A stretch of DNA of 64,000 bases from Bacteroidales bacterium (GCA_910575495.1 CAJTFS010000004.1:1-64000), one strand, 5' to 3'. Positions 1 to 8,558 are shown, counted from the stretch's first letter. The notes: generated by a model not told the origin, from the sequence alone. Numbers and translations: made by a program.

Positions 1-203
1 ATATCCTTATCAAGGAAATCTAAAAGCTGAGAGAACACGAATTTTCCGTTATGCATATGCCATTCCACGTTGGTCTGGCAAAGATAATTTCAAATCGGCG
101 CGGTCTCAAAACCTTTGTAACAACCTAACTTTCAATATTTTCAAAGAACTTTTATGATTTTTTAGTGGACACTAATGTCACCAATTACTAAAACAATCAT
201 TTT

Positions 204-1160
204 ATGGATATACAGACAGCCAAGCAAATCAAGATAGCAGATTATCTTCACAGTTTGGGATATTCTCCCGTCAAACAACAGGGTATCAACCTATGGTATA
301 AATCACCGCTAAGGGAAGAAACGGAAGCCTCGTTCAAGGTAAATACCGAACGCAACCAATGGTATGATTTTGCACTCGGCAAAGGCGGCGGCATCATCGA
401 ACTGGCTTCACACTTATATGCTACTGACCATATACCTTATATATTGGAACGCATAGCGGAACAGACACCACATGTCCGTCCTGTTTCTTTTTCTTTTGGC
501 AAGCAATCATTTTCCGAGCCAAGTTTTCAGCAACTGGAGATTGTACCGCTTTCTTCTCCTGCCCTACTCACCTATTTGCAGGAAAGGGGAATAAACATTG
601 TACTGGCGAAAAGAGAATGCAGTGAAGCGCACTTCACCCATAACGGCAAACGGTATTTCGCCATCGCCTTTCCTAATGTATCGGGCGGCTATGAGATTCG
701 CAACCGCTATTTCAAAGGCTGTATAGCCCCTAAGGAAATCTCCCATATCAGACAGTCGGGAAAAGCGAGGGAAACGTGTTATGTGTTCGAGGGATTCATG
801 GACTACCTCTCCTTTCTGACATTGAGACAGGAGAGCTGCCCGAATTATCCGGAGTTGGACGGACAGGACTACATTGTGCTGAACTCCGTATCGAATGTAA
901 GCAAGGCTCTCTATCCTTTGGGTAGCTACGAGCGCATCCATTGTTTCTTTGACAATGACCGTGCAGGGATGGAAGCACTCCGGCAAATCCGTATGGAATA
1001 CGGTAGGGATTTATACATCCGTGACGCTTCGCAGACCTACAGCGAATGCAAGGACTTGAACGAATACCTACAGAAACAGGCTGAAAGAAAAGGGCAAATC
1101 CAATCCGTAAAAGAGACGCACACCCAGCCACCGAAAAAGAAGAACGGCTTTCGGTTATAG
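204..1160 (+). CDS. Toprim-domain primase-like protein of a mobilizable element
   Basis: A 318-residue protein with a DnaG-like layout. The N-terminal part (about residues 25-75) resembles the CHC2/primase N-terminal fold, with a conserved WYDFALGKGGG stretch. The middle holds a Toprim domain: the acidic residue in VFEGFMDYL (E196) and the FDNDRAG motif (D250, D252) are the expected metal ligands. Proteins of this type sit beside relaxases in Bacteroides mobilizable transposons, where they probably help start replication of the transferred strand; that role is inferred here. It lies 210 bp upstream of the relaxase gene on the same strand. Base composition is far more AT-rich than the chromosome after 8 kb, consistent with transfer. 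Confidence 0.85.
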   Translation: MDIQTAKQIKIADYLHSLGYSPVKQQGINLWYKSPLREETEASFKVNTERNQWYDFALGKGGGIIELASHLYATDHIPYILERIAEQTPHVRPVSFSFGKQSFSEPSFQQLEIVPLSSPALLTYLQERGINIVLAKRECSEAHFTHNGKRYFAIAFPNVSGGYEIRNRYFKGCIAPKEISHIRQSGKARETCYVFEGFMDYLSFLTLRQESCPNYPELDGQDYIVLNSVSNVSKALYPLGSYERIHCFFDNDRAGMEALRQIRMEYGRDLYIRDASQTYSECKDLNEYLQKQAERKGQIQSVKETHTQPPKKKNGFRL

Positions 1161-1370
1161 CTCACTATAACTACACGCTCCGCTTTCGTAGTTGTGGGCT
1201 CTCCCGAGGGGATTAGGACTTTGCCCTAATGACCCACTCAGGGCGTTTCACCCCTGAGAACCCCGAGCAAAGAGTGACCCTCTCTTTGTAATCTCCGCTT
1301 ATGGGTTACCCCTAAGAACCCCGTTACGGAGGCGGACAAAGTAATCTAATGTAAACAAAAAAAAGAAGCT
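1161..1370. other. Candidate origin of transfer (oriT)
   Basis: Non-coding stretch between the primase-like gene and the MobV relaxase, unusually dense in short inverted repeats: AACTAC/GTAGTT near 1168-1194, ATTAGG/CCTAAT near 1213-1231, CTCAGGG/CCCTGAG near 1236-1258, and AAAGAG/CTCTTT near 1268-1288. MobV-type oriT sites normally lie just upstream of the relaxase gene and consist of such hairpins. The nick site cannot be named from sequence alone. Confidence 0.45.
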
Positions 1371-2774
1371 ATGGCAACAAAATCAAGCATACACATAAAG
1401 CCTTGCAACATCGCATCGAGTGAGGCGCATAACCGAAGGACTGCCGAGTATATACGAAACATCGGGGTGTCCAAAATCTATGTTGTGTCCGAACTTTCTG
1501 CCGACAACGAACAATGGATAAACCCGAACTTCGGCACTCCCGAACTGCAAACGCACTATGACAATATCAAACGGATGGTCAAGGAAAAGACCGGACGTGC
1601 CATGCAGGAAAAAGAACGGGAACGCAAAGGAAAGAATGGTAAAATAATCAAGGTGGCAGGATGTTCACCTATCCGTGAGGGAGTGTTGCTCATCAGAGCG
1701 GACACCACATTGGCAGATGTGCGTGAATTTGGCGAAGAGTGCCAAAGACGCTGGGGCATCACGCCACTCCAAATATTCCTGCATAAGGACGAAGGACATT
1801 GGCTGGGTGGAAAGCCTGACGCAGAAGACAAGGAGAGTTTCCAAGTGGGTGAAAAATGGTTCAAGCCGAATTATCATGCCCATATTGTTTTTGACTGGAT
1901 GAACCACGATACAGGAAAGAGCCGTAAACTCAATGACGAGGATATGGCAAAAATGCAGACTTTGGCATCAGACATTCTAATGATGGAACGTGGGCAATCA
2001 AAAAATGTTACTGGCAAAGAACATCTGGAACGCAATGACTTCATCATTGAAAAACAGAAAGCCGAACTGCAACGCATAGATGCTGCAAAGCGGCATAAAG
2101 AACAACAGGTGGAACTTGCCGAACAGGAACTCAAACAGGTAAAATCGGAGATACGCACCGACAAGCTCAAAAGCGCAGCCACCGATGCTGCCACAGCCAT
2201 AGCAAGCGGTGTAGGTTCTCTTTTCGGCAGCGGAAAACTGAAAGAGCTGGAGCATAGCAATGTGGAACTGCATCAGGAGATTGCCAAACGGAACAAAAGC
2301 ATTGACGATTTAAAAGTCCGTATGCAACAGATGCAGGAACAGCATGGCAAACAGATTCGTAATCTTCAAGGAGTGCATAATCAAGAGCTTGAAGCCAAAG
2401 ACAAGGAAATATCACGATTGAATACCATTCTTGAAAAGGCGTTCAACTGGTTCCCTTTACTCAAAGAGATGTTGAGAATGGAAAAACTCTGCTATGCCAT
2501 CGGATTTACCAAAGATATGGTAAACAGTCTTTTGACAAAAAAGGAAGCAATCAGATGCAATGGAAAGATCTATTCTGAAGAGCATAGGCGAAGATTTGAA
2601 ATCAAGAATGATATTTTCAAGATTGAGAAAAGTTCGGTTGATAATAATAAACTGGTGCTTACAATAAACAGGCAACCGATAGGCGAATGGTTCAAAGAGC
2701 AATGGGAGAAACTTCGGCAAGGTTTACGACAATCAGCGGAAGAACCAAGAAAAAGTAGAGGATTCAAGCTATAA
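1371..2774 (+). CDS. MobV-family relaxase
   Basis: A 467-residue mobilization protein. The N-terminal half carries MobV motifs: an early HNRR (H20, matching the catalytic histidine of the MobM type) and the metal-binding HxH in YHAHIVFDWM (H169, H171). The C-terminal half, about residues 215-340, is charged and heptad-like and probably forms a long coiled coil. The enzyme would nick oriT and pilot the strand through a conjugation machine supplied by another element. It follows the candidate oriT by a few bases and has the same AT-rich composition as its neighbours. No integrase is visible, so the recombination module must lie left of the window or be absent. Confidence 0.9.
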   Translation: MATKSSIHIKPCNIASSEAHNRRTAEYIRNIGVSKIYVVSELSADNEQWINPNFGTPELQTHYDNIKRMVKEKTGRAMQEKERERKGKNGKIIKVAGCSPIREGVLLIRADTTLADVREFGEECQRRWGITPLQIFLHKDEGHWLGGKPDAEDKESFQVGEKWFKPNYHAHIVFDWMNHDTGKSRKLNDEDMAKMQTLASDILMMERGQSKNVTGKEHLERNDFIIEKQKAELQRIDAAKRHKEQQVELAEQELKQVKSEIRTDKLKSAATDAATAIASGVGSLFGSGKLKELEHSNVELHQEIAKRNKSIDDLKVRMQQMQEQHGKQIRNLQGVHNQELEAKDKEISRLNTILEKAFNWFPLLKEMLRMEKLCYAIGFTKDMVNSLLTKKEAIRCNGKIYSEEHRRRFEIKNDIFKIEKSSVDNNKLVLTINRQPIGEWFKEQWEKLRQGLRQSAEEPRKSRGFKL

Positions 2775-3078
2775 TTCCGTTCTATATAATGCAAAACATC
2801 AATAAAATAACTAATTTTGCATTCGGATAGGGAGCAACTCTTTCCAATACATAAGAAAAAAGAAGCGTTATGCTCATCAAGTATTTGGAAACGTAGGAAA
2901 TTTTCAAATTGCATACTCAGATGGCATAGTGGTTCTCACGCATATAGCGTGGGCTGCTATTACTACATCTGTATGCAAGGTTTCCTACGACCTCCGAATA
3001 AAGAAGTGGCATTGCAGTCCGCGCTTTTGTATTTTAATAACCTGCCCTGTTGGACTGATGGGCAAAAAGAAAAACGAT
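2775..3078. other. Relaxase-cargo intergenic region with inverted repeat
   Basis: About 300 bp without a convincing gene. An inverted repeat AATGCAAAA (2788-2796) / TTTTGCATT (2815-2823) follows the relaxase stop; it overlaps a TAATTTTG at 2812-2819 that could be a -7 element for the cargo operon. A small hairpin TCACGC/GCGTGG lies near 2937-2953. Short open stretches here contain stops and look like remnants. Confidence 0.35.
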
Positions 3079-3348
3079 ATGGAACAAAAATTCTGTCAAA
3101 GCTGCGGTATGCCGCTAACAAACGAAATCCTCGGTACGAATACCGATGGCACACTCAATGAAGATTATTGCATCTACTGCTACAAAGATGGCAAGTTTGC
3201 GCAGGATATGACTATGGAGCAGATGATTGACCACTGCGCCCAATTCACTGATGAGATAAACAAGCAGTCAGGACAGAACTTGACACAGGAACAGGCTAAA
3301 GACATGATGCGTCAATTCTTCCCTCACCTTAAACGCTGGAAAAAATAG
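3079..3348 (+). CDS. Small zinc-ribbon protein
   Basis: An 89-residue protein with two paired cysteines, CQSC at C6/C9 and CIYC at C31/C34, spaced as in the putative zinc ribbon family often annotated in Bacteroidetes and Firmicutes. The C-terminal half is helical and ends in a basic KRWKK tail. The ATG at 3079 was chosen because the cysteine motif begins at residue 6 and family members start here; an in-frame ATG at 3058 is possible. First gene of a tight cargo run to 7388. Function unknown; a transcription or protein-interaction role is only a guess. Confidence 0.8.
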   Translation: MEQKFCQSCGMPLTNEILGTNTDGTLNEDYCIYCYKDGKFAQDMTMEQMIDHCAQFTDEINKQSGQNLTQEQAKDMMRQFFPHLKRWKK

Positions 3349-3355
3349 ACTCGTT

Positions 3356-3646
3356 ATGTTTATTGCAATTCTCACATACAAAAAGCCGTTGAGCGAGGTT
3401 GATAACTATCTGAGTGCGCACCGTGAATATCTCGCCAAACATTATGCCATCGGAGATTTCATAACATCTGGGCCACAGATCCCTCGCATTGGTGGCGTGA
3501 TAATGATAAAAGCCAACAACCGTGAAGCGGTTGATGCTATTATTTCCGAAGATCCGTTCTACATCAACGGCATCGCCGATTATCAGATAGTGAAGTTTTC
3601 TCCGACAATGTTTGCCAACGATTCGTTAAAATCATTTCTGGAATGA
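3356..3646 (+). CDS. YciI-like protein
   Basis: A 96-residue protein of the YciI family (dimeric alpha/beta ferredoxin-like fold). The family features are an early HREYL, an internal SGPQIPRIGG segment and a final DPF-x-NG-x-ADYQIV strand. YciI proteins are thought to be small enzymes or ligand binders, some acting on chlorinated or oxidised compounds; no substrate can be assigned. It begins 7 bp after the zinc-ribbon gene and overlaps the next gene by 4 bp, so it is almost certainly co-transcribed. Confidence 0.85.
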   Translation: MFIAILTYKKPLSEVDNYLSAHREYLAKHYAIGDFITSGPQIPRIGGVIMIKANNREAVDAIISEDPFYINGIADYQIVKFSPTMFANDSLKSFLE

Positions 3647-4212
3647 AAGTAATCGGTATTAACGGTAGCGCACGGAAAAATGGCAATACGGCAATCTTAA
3701 TCCGCACAATATTTGAGGAACTGAATAAGAAAGGTGTTGAAACCGAGCTTATTCAGTTGGCAGATGTCGATATAGAGCCGTGCCGTGCTTGCTTCGCCTG
3801 CAAAGGCAAGGACAACTGTGTGTTCCGTAAAGATGGTTTTGCCGAGGTATTCAGTAAAATGGTGGAAGCCGACGGAATAATACTCGGCTCTTCGGTCTAT
3901 TCAGCCGATGTTTCATCCCGGATGAAAGCATTGTTGGACAGGGGTGGTGTTGTAGCAGCCACTAACCCCGGAATTCTTAAACATAAAGTAGGCGTGGCGG
4001 TTGCCGCTGTGCGCCGTGCCGGAGGCATGACATCCGTTGATACCATGAATCATTTCTTTCTCAATAAAGAAATGATTGTCATAGGCTCGACTTATTGGAA
4101 TATGGTATATGGGCGAGAAATCGGCGATGTACTTAACGATGACGAAGGTATTGCCAATATGCGCAACCTCGGTCAGAATATGGCTTCAATTATGTCTAAA
4201 TTAAATTCGTGA
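3643..4212 (+). CDS. Iron-sulfur flavoprotein / NADPH-dependent FMN reductase family
   Basis: A 189-residue flavodoxin-like protein. The N-terminal GSARKNGNT loop (residues 8-16) is the phosphate-binding loop for FMN. Residues 48-60 carry a compact CX2CX2CX5C cysteine motif typical of iron-sulfur flavoproteins that hold a [4Fe-4S] cluster. The segment GSSVYSADVSSRMKALLDR is the conserved flavin-contacting region. It probably transfers electrons from ferredoxin or a pyridine nucleotide to small acceptors such as quinones or oxidants; the physiological partner is unknown. Its ATG overlaps the stop of the YciI gene (ATGA). Confidence 0.85.
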   Translation: MKVIGINGSARKNGNTAILIRTIFEELNKKGVETELIQLADVDIEPCRACFACKGKDNCVFRKDGFAEVFSKMVEADGIILGSSVYSADVSSRMKALLDRGGVVAATNPGILKHKVGVAVAAVRRAGGMTSVDTMNHFFLNKEMIVIGSTYWNMVYGREIGDVLNDDEGIANMRNLGQNMASIMSKLNS

Positions 4213-4270
4213 GATTATGTCATATTTCAATCGAAAACATATAATTAACTATACGAAAAGAAAAAAATCA

Positions 4271-4759
4271 ATGAAACTGCAGATTAAATCATTCATTGCT
4301 ATCGCAATTTTATCGGGAGTAATCGCAACAGGATGTTCTGGTAATAAAAAGAACAGTGCCGATGTCGCAGAAAGCACAACTTTGAAAACAATGGCGGATG
4401 CAGACATTCGGGGACAATGGTACATAGAAAACATAGTCTTCAATGATTCGGATTATGTCCGCCCGGACGAAACTATGCACAGTCTTCGCCAATATATCAT
4501 TTTTGAAGACAGCACATATTTCATCCAGACAAACTGCAACACAATCTCGGGGCCTTACACCATTACAGGTGATTCAATCACTTTTGGCGACGGAGCAATG
4601 ACCGAGATGGCTTGCGACGACATGGCGGTCGAAGACGCCTTGCGCAGGATTCTACCGGATATATCCACAATAGATCTTCAAAACGATTCGGTAGTCAGAC
4701 TGAATGGGGCCACACCTGCAGAATGTATCCTGCTTCGTAAAGCGACCGAAATAAAATGA
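4271..4759 (+). CDS. META-domain lipoprotein
   Basis: A 162-residue predicted lipoprotein. The ATG at 4271 gives a classic signal peptide with lipobox IATGC (C22); a start at 4217 would add 18 residues ahead of it and is less likely. After a short linker, residues 45-160 show META/HslJ-like features: GQWYIENI, the TNCNTISGPYTITGDSITFG core and a late VRLNG strand. Such proteins sit in the cell envelope and are linked to stress or drug tolerance in other bacteria; that link is by family only. It is separated from the flavoprotein by 58 bp. Confidence 0.8.
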   Translation: MKLQIKSFIAIAILSGVIATGCSGNKKNSADVAESTTLKTMADADIRGQWYIENIVFNDSDYVRPDETMHSLRQYIIFEDSTYFIQTNCNTISGPYTITGDSITFGDGAMTEMACDDMAVEDALRRILPDISTIDLQNDSVVRLNGATPAECILLRKATEIK

Positions 4760-4788
4760 TGACCCCAATATAAAATATTTGTGATATT

Positions 4789-4998
4789 ATGCCATACATA
4801 TCAGTTGAGAGCGGAGCATTGACCTCCGAGCAAAAGAAAGAACTTATCGAACGACTGACAGCAACAGCCGCCGAGATAACCCATATCCCGGAACAGTTCT
4901 TCACCGTCACCATCAAGGAATTGCCAGATGAGAACTTCGGCATAGGCGGCAAGTCGATAGACGAAATCAAACGCAACTATATTGGAAAGGAACATTAG
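4789..4998 (+). CDS. 4-oxalocrotonate tautomerase-like protein
   Basis: A 69-residue protein beginning Met-Pro, which leaves the catalytic N-terminal proline (Pro1 after Met removal) of the tautomerase superfamily. The PEQFFTVTIKELP segment and overall length match family members. It would form an oligomer of beta-alpha-beta units and catalyse keto-enol tautomerisation of an unknown substrate. It lies 2 bp upstream of the GyrI-like gene within the cargo operon. Confidence 0.85.
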   Translation: MPYISVESGALTSEQKKELIERLTATAAEITHIPEQFFTVTIKELPDENFGIGGKSIDEIKRNYIGKEH

Positions 4999-5000
4999 AA

Positions 5001-5633
5001 ATGGCATTTGACTATAAAAAAGAGTATAAAGCTTTATATATGCCTGAATCCACACCGGCAGTCGTTGATGTGCCTGTCATGAAATTCATCGCTGTAAATG
5101 GTGCAGGCAACCCCAATGACCCTGACGGCGAATATCAGAAGGCTCTTGGCATGCTATATCCGGTGGCTTATGCCATAAAGATGAGTTATAAGACCGATTA
5201 CCATATTGACGGGTTCTTTGAATATGTTGTGCCGCCGCTTGAAGGCTTGTGGTGGACAGACAATGCCATAGGTGATTTTACCCACAAATCCGCCTTCAAA
5301 TGGACAGCAATGATACGTGTCCCTGATTTTGTTGACAACAATGATGTTGAATGGGCGAAAGCAGAGGTGCTGAAAAAGAAAAGACTTGACTGTTCCGCCC
5401 TTTTCCTCATGACTTTTGAGGAAGATCTATGCGTACAGAGTATGCACATCGGGGCGTATGATACCGAGCCTGCAACACTTGCCGTGATTGACCGATTTAT
5501 AAAAACAGGTGGTTATATCAAGGATATTAATTCCTCCCGTCGTCATCACGAGATATATCTTTCCGATCCGAGGAAAACCAGTCCCGATAAGATGAAGACG
5601 GTTCTAAGAATCCCCATTGCAAAGCACGAATGA
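5001..5633 (+). CDS. GyrI-like small-molecule-binding protein
   Basis: A 210-residue stand-alone GyrI-like domain protein of the SHV-fold type. Family signatures include the start YKKEYKALYMP, the MKFIAVNGAGNPND segment and the ending HHEIYLSDPRK. Relatives bind or hydrolyse cationic or cyclopropanoid toxic compounds, so a detoxification role is plausible but not shown. It starts 2 bp after the tautomerase stop and overlaps the following acetyltransferase by 4 bp (ATGA). Confidence 0.85.
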   Translation: MAFDYKKEYKALYMPESTPAVVDVPVMKFIAVNGAGNPNDPDGEYQKALGMLYPVAYAIKMSYKTDYHIDGFFEYVVPPLEGLWWTDNAIGDFTHKSAFKWTAMIRVPDFVDNNDVEWAKAEVLKKKRLDCSALFLMTFEEDLCVQSMHIGAYDTEPATLAVIDRFIKTGGYIKDINSSRRHHEIYLSDPRKTSPDKMKTVLRIPIAKHE

Positions 5634-6613
5634 ATCTACAGCTACGACCATACAAATCAGCTGATGCCAATATAATCACTACTTGGCTTAAAAGCGAATA
5701 TCTTATGCGCCAATGGTGCGCTGACCGATATGAGCGTTATCCCGTCACTCCAGATGATATGAACTCTTATCATCAGCAATACATTGACGGACATAACTCT
5801 ATTGCTCTGACTATGGTTGACGGTGAAGAGATTGTCGGGTATATTACTCTACGCACTCCGGCAGATGATTTATCCGAACAACGTCTTGGTTTTGTTATTG
5901 TTGATGACTCAAAGCGTGGCAAAGGATTGGGAAAAACTCTTGTCAGCATGGCGGTTGATTATGCATTCTGCAAACTCGAAGCCACAAAAGTGTCATTGGG
6001 CGTGTTTGAAAACAATCCGGCTGCAATACGTTGTTATGAATCGGTTGGATTCCATCGTGTTGGCAGACAAGAAACTGAGAGTTACAGATGTCTTGGTGAA
6101 ACATGGAATTGTATTGAAATGGAATACCAGAATAATATTACAATACGCACAATTGAATCAGACGAAGCAATGCTCTTGACAGAATTCCTTTATGAAGCCA
6201 TATATCAGCCGGCAGGAAGTCAGAAAGTGCCTCGTACAGTATTGCAACAACCCATGATATGGGCGTATGTAAAAGATTTCGGCAAATTGCCGGATGACAT
6301 ATGTCTGGTGGCTGTCGTTGACGGTCTGATTGTCGGGGCGGCATGGTCGAGGCTCGGCTGTTCATACGGCAAGATTGATGACACAACGCCTGAATTTGCA
6401 ATCTCCGTATATCCCGAATACCGAGGAAAAGGCATTGGCACAAGGCTTCTTTCTTCCTTATTGGATGCTATTCATAAAATAGGATATGGAACAGTCTCAT
6501 TGTCAGTCGATAAATCCAATTATGCTGTGGGAATGTATCTTAAAGCCGGTTTTGAAATATTGGAAGAAAGAGAACATGATTATATAATGGTTAAACGCTG
6601 GAATAATGAGTGA
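5630..6613 (+). CDS. Double GNAT acetyltransferase (two domains in one chain)
   Basis: A 327-residue protein made of two GNAT units. The first spans about residues 1-165, with an acetyl-CoA loop in VDDSKRGKGLGKTL and the downstream NNPAAIRCYESVGF motif. The second spans about 167-327, with VYPEYRGKGIGTRL and SNYAVGMYLKAGFEIL. Both loops keep the Q/R-x-x-G-x-G/A pattern, so both may be active. The substrates are unknown (amine, aminoglycoside or amino-acid acetylation are all possible). It overlaps the upstream gene by 4 bp and the downstream esterase by 8 bp. Confidence 0.85.
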   Translation: MNLQLRPYKSADANIITTWLKSEYLMRQWCADRYERYPVTPDDMNSYHQQYIDGHNSIALTMVDGEEIVGYITLRTPADDLSEQRLGFVIVDDSKRGKGLGKTLVSMAVDYAFCKLEATKVSLGVFENNPAAIRCYESVGFHRVGRQETESYRCLGETWNCIEMEYQNNITIRTIESDEAMLLTEFLYEAIYQPAGSQKVPRTVLQQPMIWAYVKDFGKLPDDICLVAVVDGLIVGAAWSRLGCSYGKIDDTTPEFAISVYPEYRGKGIGTRLLSSLLDAIHKIGYGTVSLSVDKSNYAVGMYLKAGFEILEEREHDYIMVKRWNNE

Positions 6614-7388
6614 AATTCGACATATTTCATACGACAGTACCTACCTAAACAAGCAGATGGCACTCGCGGTCTATCTTCCTGATGAATATAAATATGGCAG
6701 TAAATTCCCTGTATTGTATTTTCTGCATGGAAGAAGTGGTGATGAGTCTTTTATTGAGCAGTTAGGTTTGGCACAATTGACAGATTCACTGATTGCCGCA
6801 TCCAAAATAGAACCGATGATAATCGTTTGTCCACGAATGGATAATAGCCGTGGTCTGAACTCAGCCAAGATTGCACGTCAGGAAAAGATAGGTAATAATG
6901 TGATAGATGTCGGTAGATATGAGGATTATTTTATCCAAGAAATTATTCCATATATTGATGGGAATTTCAATACAATAGCCTCTCGAAAGGGAAGATATGT
7001 AGGAGGGTGTTCTGCCGGAGGATTTGCAGCAATCCATTACGGCTTAAAATACCCCGAACTATTTTCCAGGATAGGTGGACATATGCCTGCTATAGAAACT
7101 GAACTTGCCCTATCGGATATTCCCTATTATGGGAACGAACACAGTTTTCATAAAAACAATCCTCTGGAGTTCGAGCGATTTGAAAAGCTACATCAAAAGC
7201 AAGAGTGGTTTCTTGATGCAGGGGATGAAGATGAGGGTGGTTTCAACAATGCGGTGGAATCATTGTCCAAGAAATTAATATCACATGGAATCTGCGTCGA
7301 GCATCATATATCGCCCGGACATCATAATCTTCAATATGTCAAAAGCAATATTTGGAAATACTTAATCTTTTACGGAAACAGGATATGA
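6606..7388 (+). CDS. Alpha/beta-hydrolase esterase (esterase D-like)
   Basis: A 260-residue cytosolic esterase with no signal peptide. The oxyanion region is LYFLHGRSGDESF; the nucleophile elbow is GGCSAGG; the acid residue is likely in WFLDAGDED and the catalytic histidine in SPGHHN near the C-terminus. The order and spacing match the putative esterase family that includes S-formylglutathione hydrolases and enterobactin-type esterases. It is the last intact gene of the cargo operon, overlapping the GNAT gene by 8 bp. Confidence 0.85.
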   Translation: MSEIRHISYDSTYLNKQMALAVYLPDEYKYGSKFPVLYFLHGRSGDESFIEQLGLAQLTDSLIAASKIEPMIIVCPRMDNSRGLNSAKIARQEKIGNNVIDVGRYEDYFIQEIIPYIDGNFNTIASRKGRYVGGCSAGGFAAIHYGLKYPELFSRIGGHMPAIETELALSDIPYYGNEHSFHKNNPLEFERFEKLHQKQEWFLDAGDEDEGGFNNAVESLSKKLISHGICVEHHISPGHHNLQYVKSNIWKYLIFYGNRI

Positions 7389-7446
7389 ACGAGTTCAAAC
7401 AATTAGGTTCACATACGGATTTTACCGCTAATAATTGTATACTGCT

Positions 7447-7590
7447 ATGGAAAGTCGCAAAGTAATCATAACTTGGATTGCCGTTACAGTAGCAGTGATG
7501 TTCGCATTGCCGTTTGCTGTGGCAGGATTCGCGTCGGAATGTTCGGGAATGGCTTTGTGTATGATATTGTTTCATGACTTCATAAGGTAA
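7447..7590 (+). pseudogene. Truncated small membrane protein at the element edge
   Basis: A 47-codon frame encoding one hydrophobic helix followed by a SECSGMALCMILF segment, then five residues of unrelated-looking sequence and a stop. The hydrophobic pattern breaks off abruptly at about 7570, 40 bp before the inverted-repeat element at 7611. I read it as the 5' part of a two-helix membrane protein gene cut by recombination; a genuine 47-residue protein remains possible. Confidence 0.5.
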
Positions 7591-7610
7591 TTGGAAATGG
7601 AAAGAATGGG

Positions 7611-7783
7611 TCAGTCCGAAAACCATGTGGGTGATTAATCGTAAACGATGAGTTATAATACTGGTACCCAATCAAGCGGTTGTCTGACATACTTAATTTA
7701 TAATGCCTTAAAAGAATCTGTATTCTTACATTGCAATATTGGAATTTTTTCAAAATATTATGTCCACAGGGTTTTCGGACTGA
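7611..7783. mobile_element. 173 bp inverted-repeat element (MITE-like or IS remnant)
   Basis: The outer 20 bp at each end are inverted repeats matching at 19 of 20 positions: the left arm at 7611 begins TCAGTCCGAAAACC and the right arm at 7764-7783 is its complement. The 130 bp between them is AT-rich and has no transposase. No clear target duplication flanks the arms, although GAAAGAAT occurs a few bases outside each end. Likely a non-autonomous element or a deleted insertion sequence. Confidence 0.6.
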
Positions 7784-7830
7784 TCCGAAAGAATCACTGA
7801 TCAATGCATAGTCGCTCGGCAGTTTTCTTA

Positions 7831-7881
7831 AATAATACAAAAACACCCGATTTTACATTCTTGGGTGTAAAATCGGGTGTT
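7831..7881 (-). terminator. Rho-independent terminator of tRNA-Ser
   Basis: A perfect 16 bp inverted repeat (7842-7857 and 7866-7881, 8 nt loop). Read on the minus strand the stem is followed by TTTTTGTATTATT, the U-tract of a terminator placed 34 bp past the tRNA 3' end. Confidence 0.85.
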
Positions 7882-7915
7882 CATTTTACAATTTGCTGAT
7901 TTTCAGCGTTTATTG

Positions 7916-8002
7916 CGGAGAGAGAGGGATTCGAACCCCCGGTACAGTTGCCCGTACACCGCATTTCGAGTGCGGCCCGATCGACCACTCCGGCATCTCT
8001 CC
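7916..8002 (-). tRNA. tRNA-Ser (anticodon CGA)
   Basis: 87 nt cloverleaf with a long variable arm. The acceptor GGAGAGA pairs with TCTCTCC; the anticodon stem CCGCA/TGCGG encloses the loop CTCGAAA, giving anticodon CGA for UCG codons; the T-arm has GGTTCGAATCC. CCA is not encoded. The 3' end faces the low-GC mobilizable element, the usual side for integration at tRNA genes. Confidence 0.95.
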
Positions 8003-8038
8003 AATGACGGTCCCCGAAAAATCTGCGTTTCGGGACTG

Positions 8039-8046
8039 CAAATATA
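8039..8046 (-). promoter_or_regulatory. -7 element of tRNA-Ser promoter
   Basis: TATATTTG on the minus strand, about 37 bp ahead of the tRNA 5' end, matches the Bacteroidetes -7 consensus TAnnTTTG. No good -33 TTTG was found at the usual spacing. Confidence 0.5.
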
Positions 8047-8306
8047 GACAAAAAAATCATTATCGCGCATTTTTCGAAGAAAAAAATGCAAAATGCCGGG
8101 TCGGGCGGCCGAAACCCGAGTTCGTCGACCGCAAAGAGAGTCGCGGTAAAAGAGGGTGCGAGAGGTTCGGAAGCGCGATTCGGGGCAGAAACAGTGCGGC
8201 CGGCGGAATGCGTTGCCGGGCGGCGCTGCCGGCTGCGAAAGTGCCGGACGCGGCAGAAGTCGGAGCGTTTGGCAGCGCACGGGAAATGGTGCGCGAAACT
8301 GAAAAA

Positions 8307-8337
8307 TTGGCGGATTCAACAAAAAATGCTACCTTTG
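8307..8337 (+). promoter_or_regulatory. Promoter of the surface lipoprotein/porin pair
   Basis: TTGG at 8307, a 19 bp spacer, and TACCTTTG at 8330-8337 fit the Bacteroidetes promoter. The predicted start lies near 8344, leaving a leader of about 215 nt before the lipoprotein gene. The leader is GC-rich and no known riboswitch was recognised in it. Confidence 0.6.
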
Positions 8338-8558
8338 TAAATGGGAGGAAGGGCGAATGCGGGAAGCATGTGCGGAGGTCCGGACGGCGAAGCCGCCGCT
8401 ACGGTCGACGGGAAGTACCCGACAGCCGGCTCCGCGAAGGCAACCTGCTGGCCGCGAACTCCTCCGGAACGAACCTGTGCCGTCCGACCCGGCAACATAC
8501 TAAAAGCGGTATGATTTTCGTTCGGACGAAAAGGAACAGCGCAAAAACCATGTGCGTT

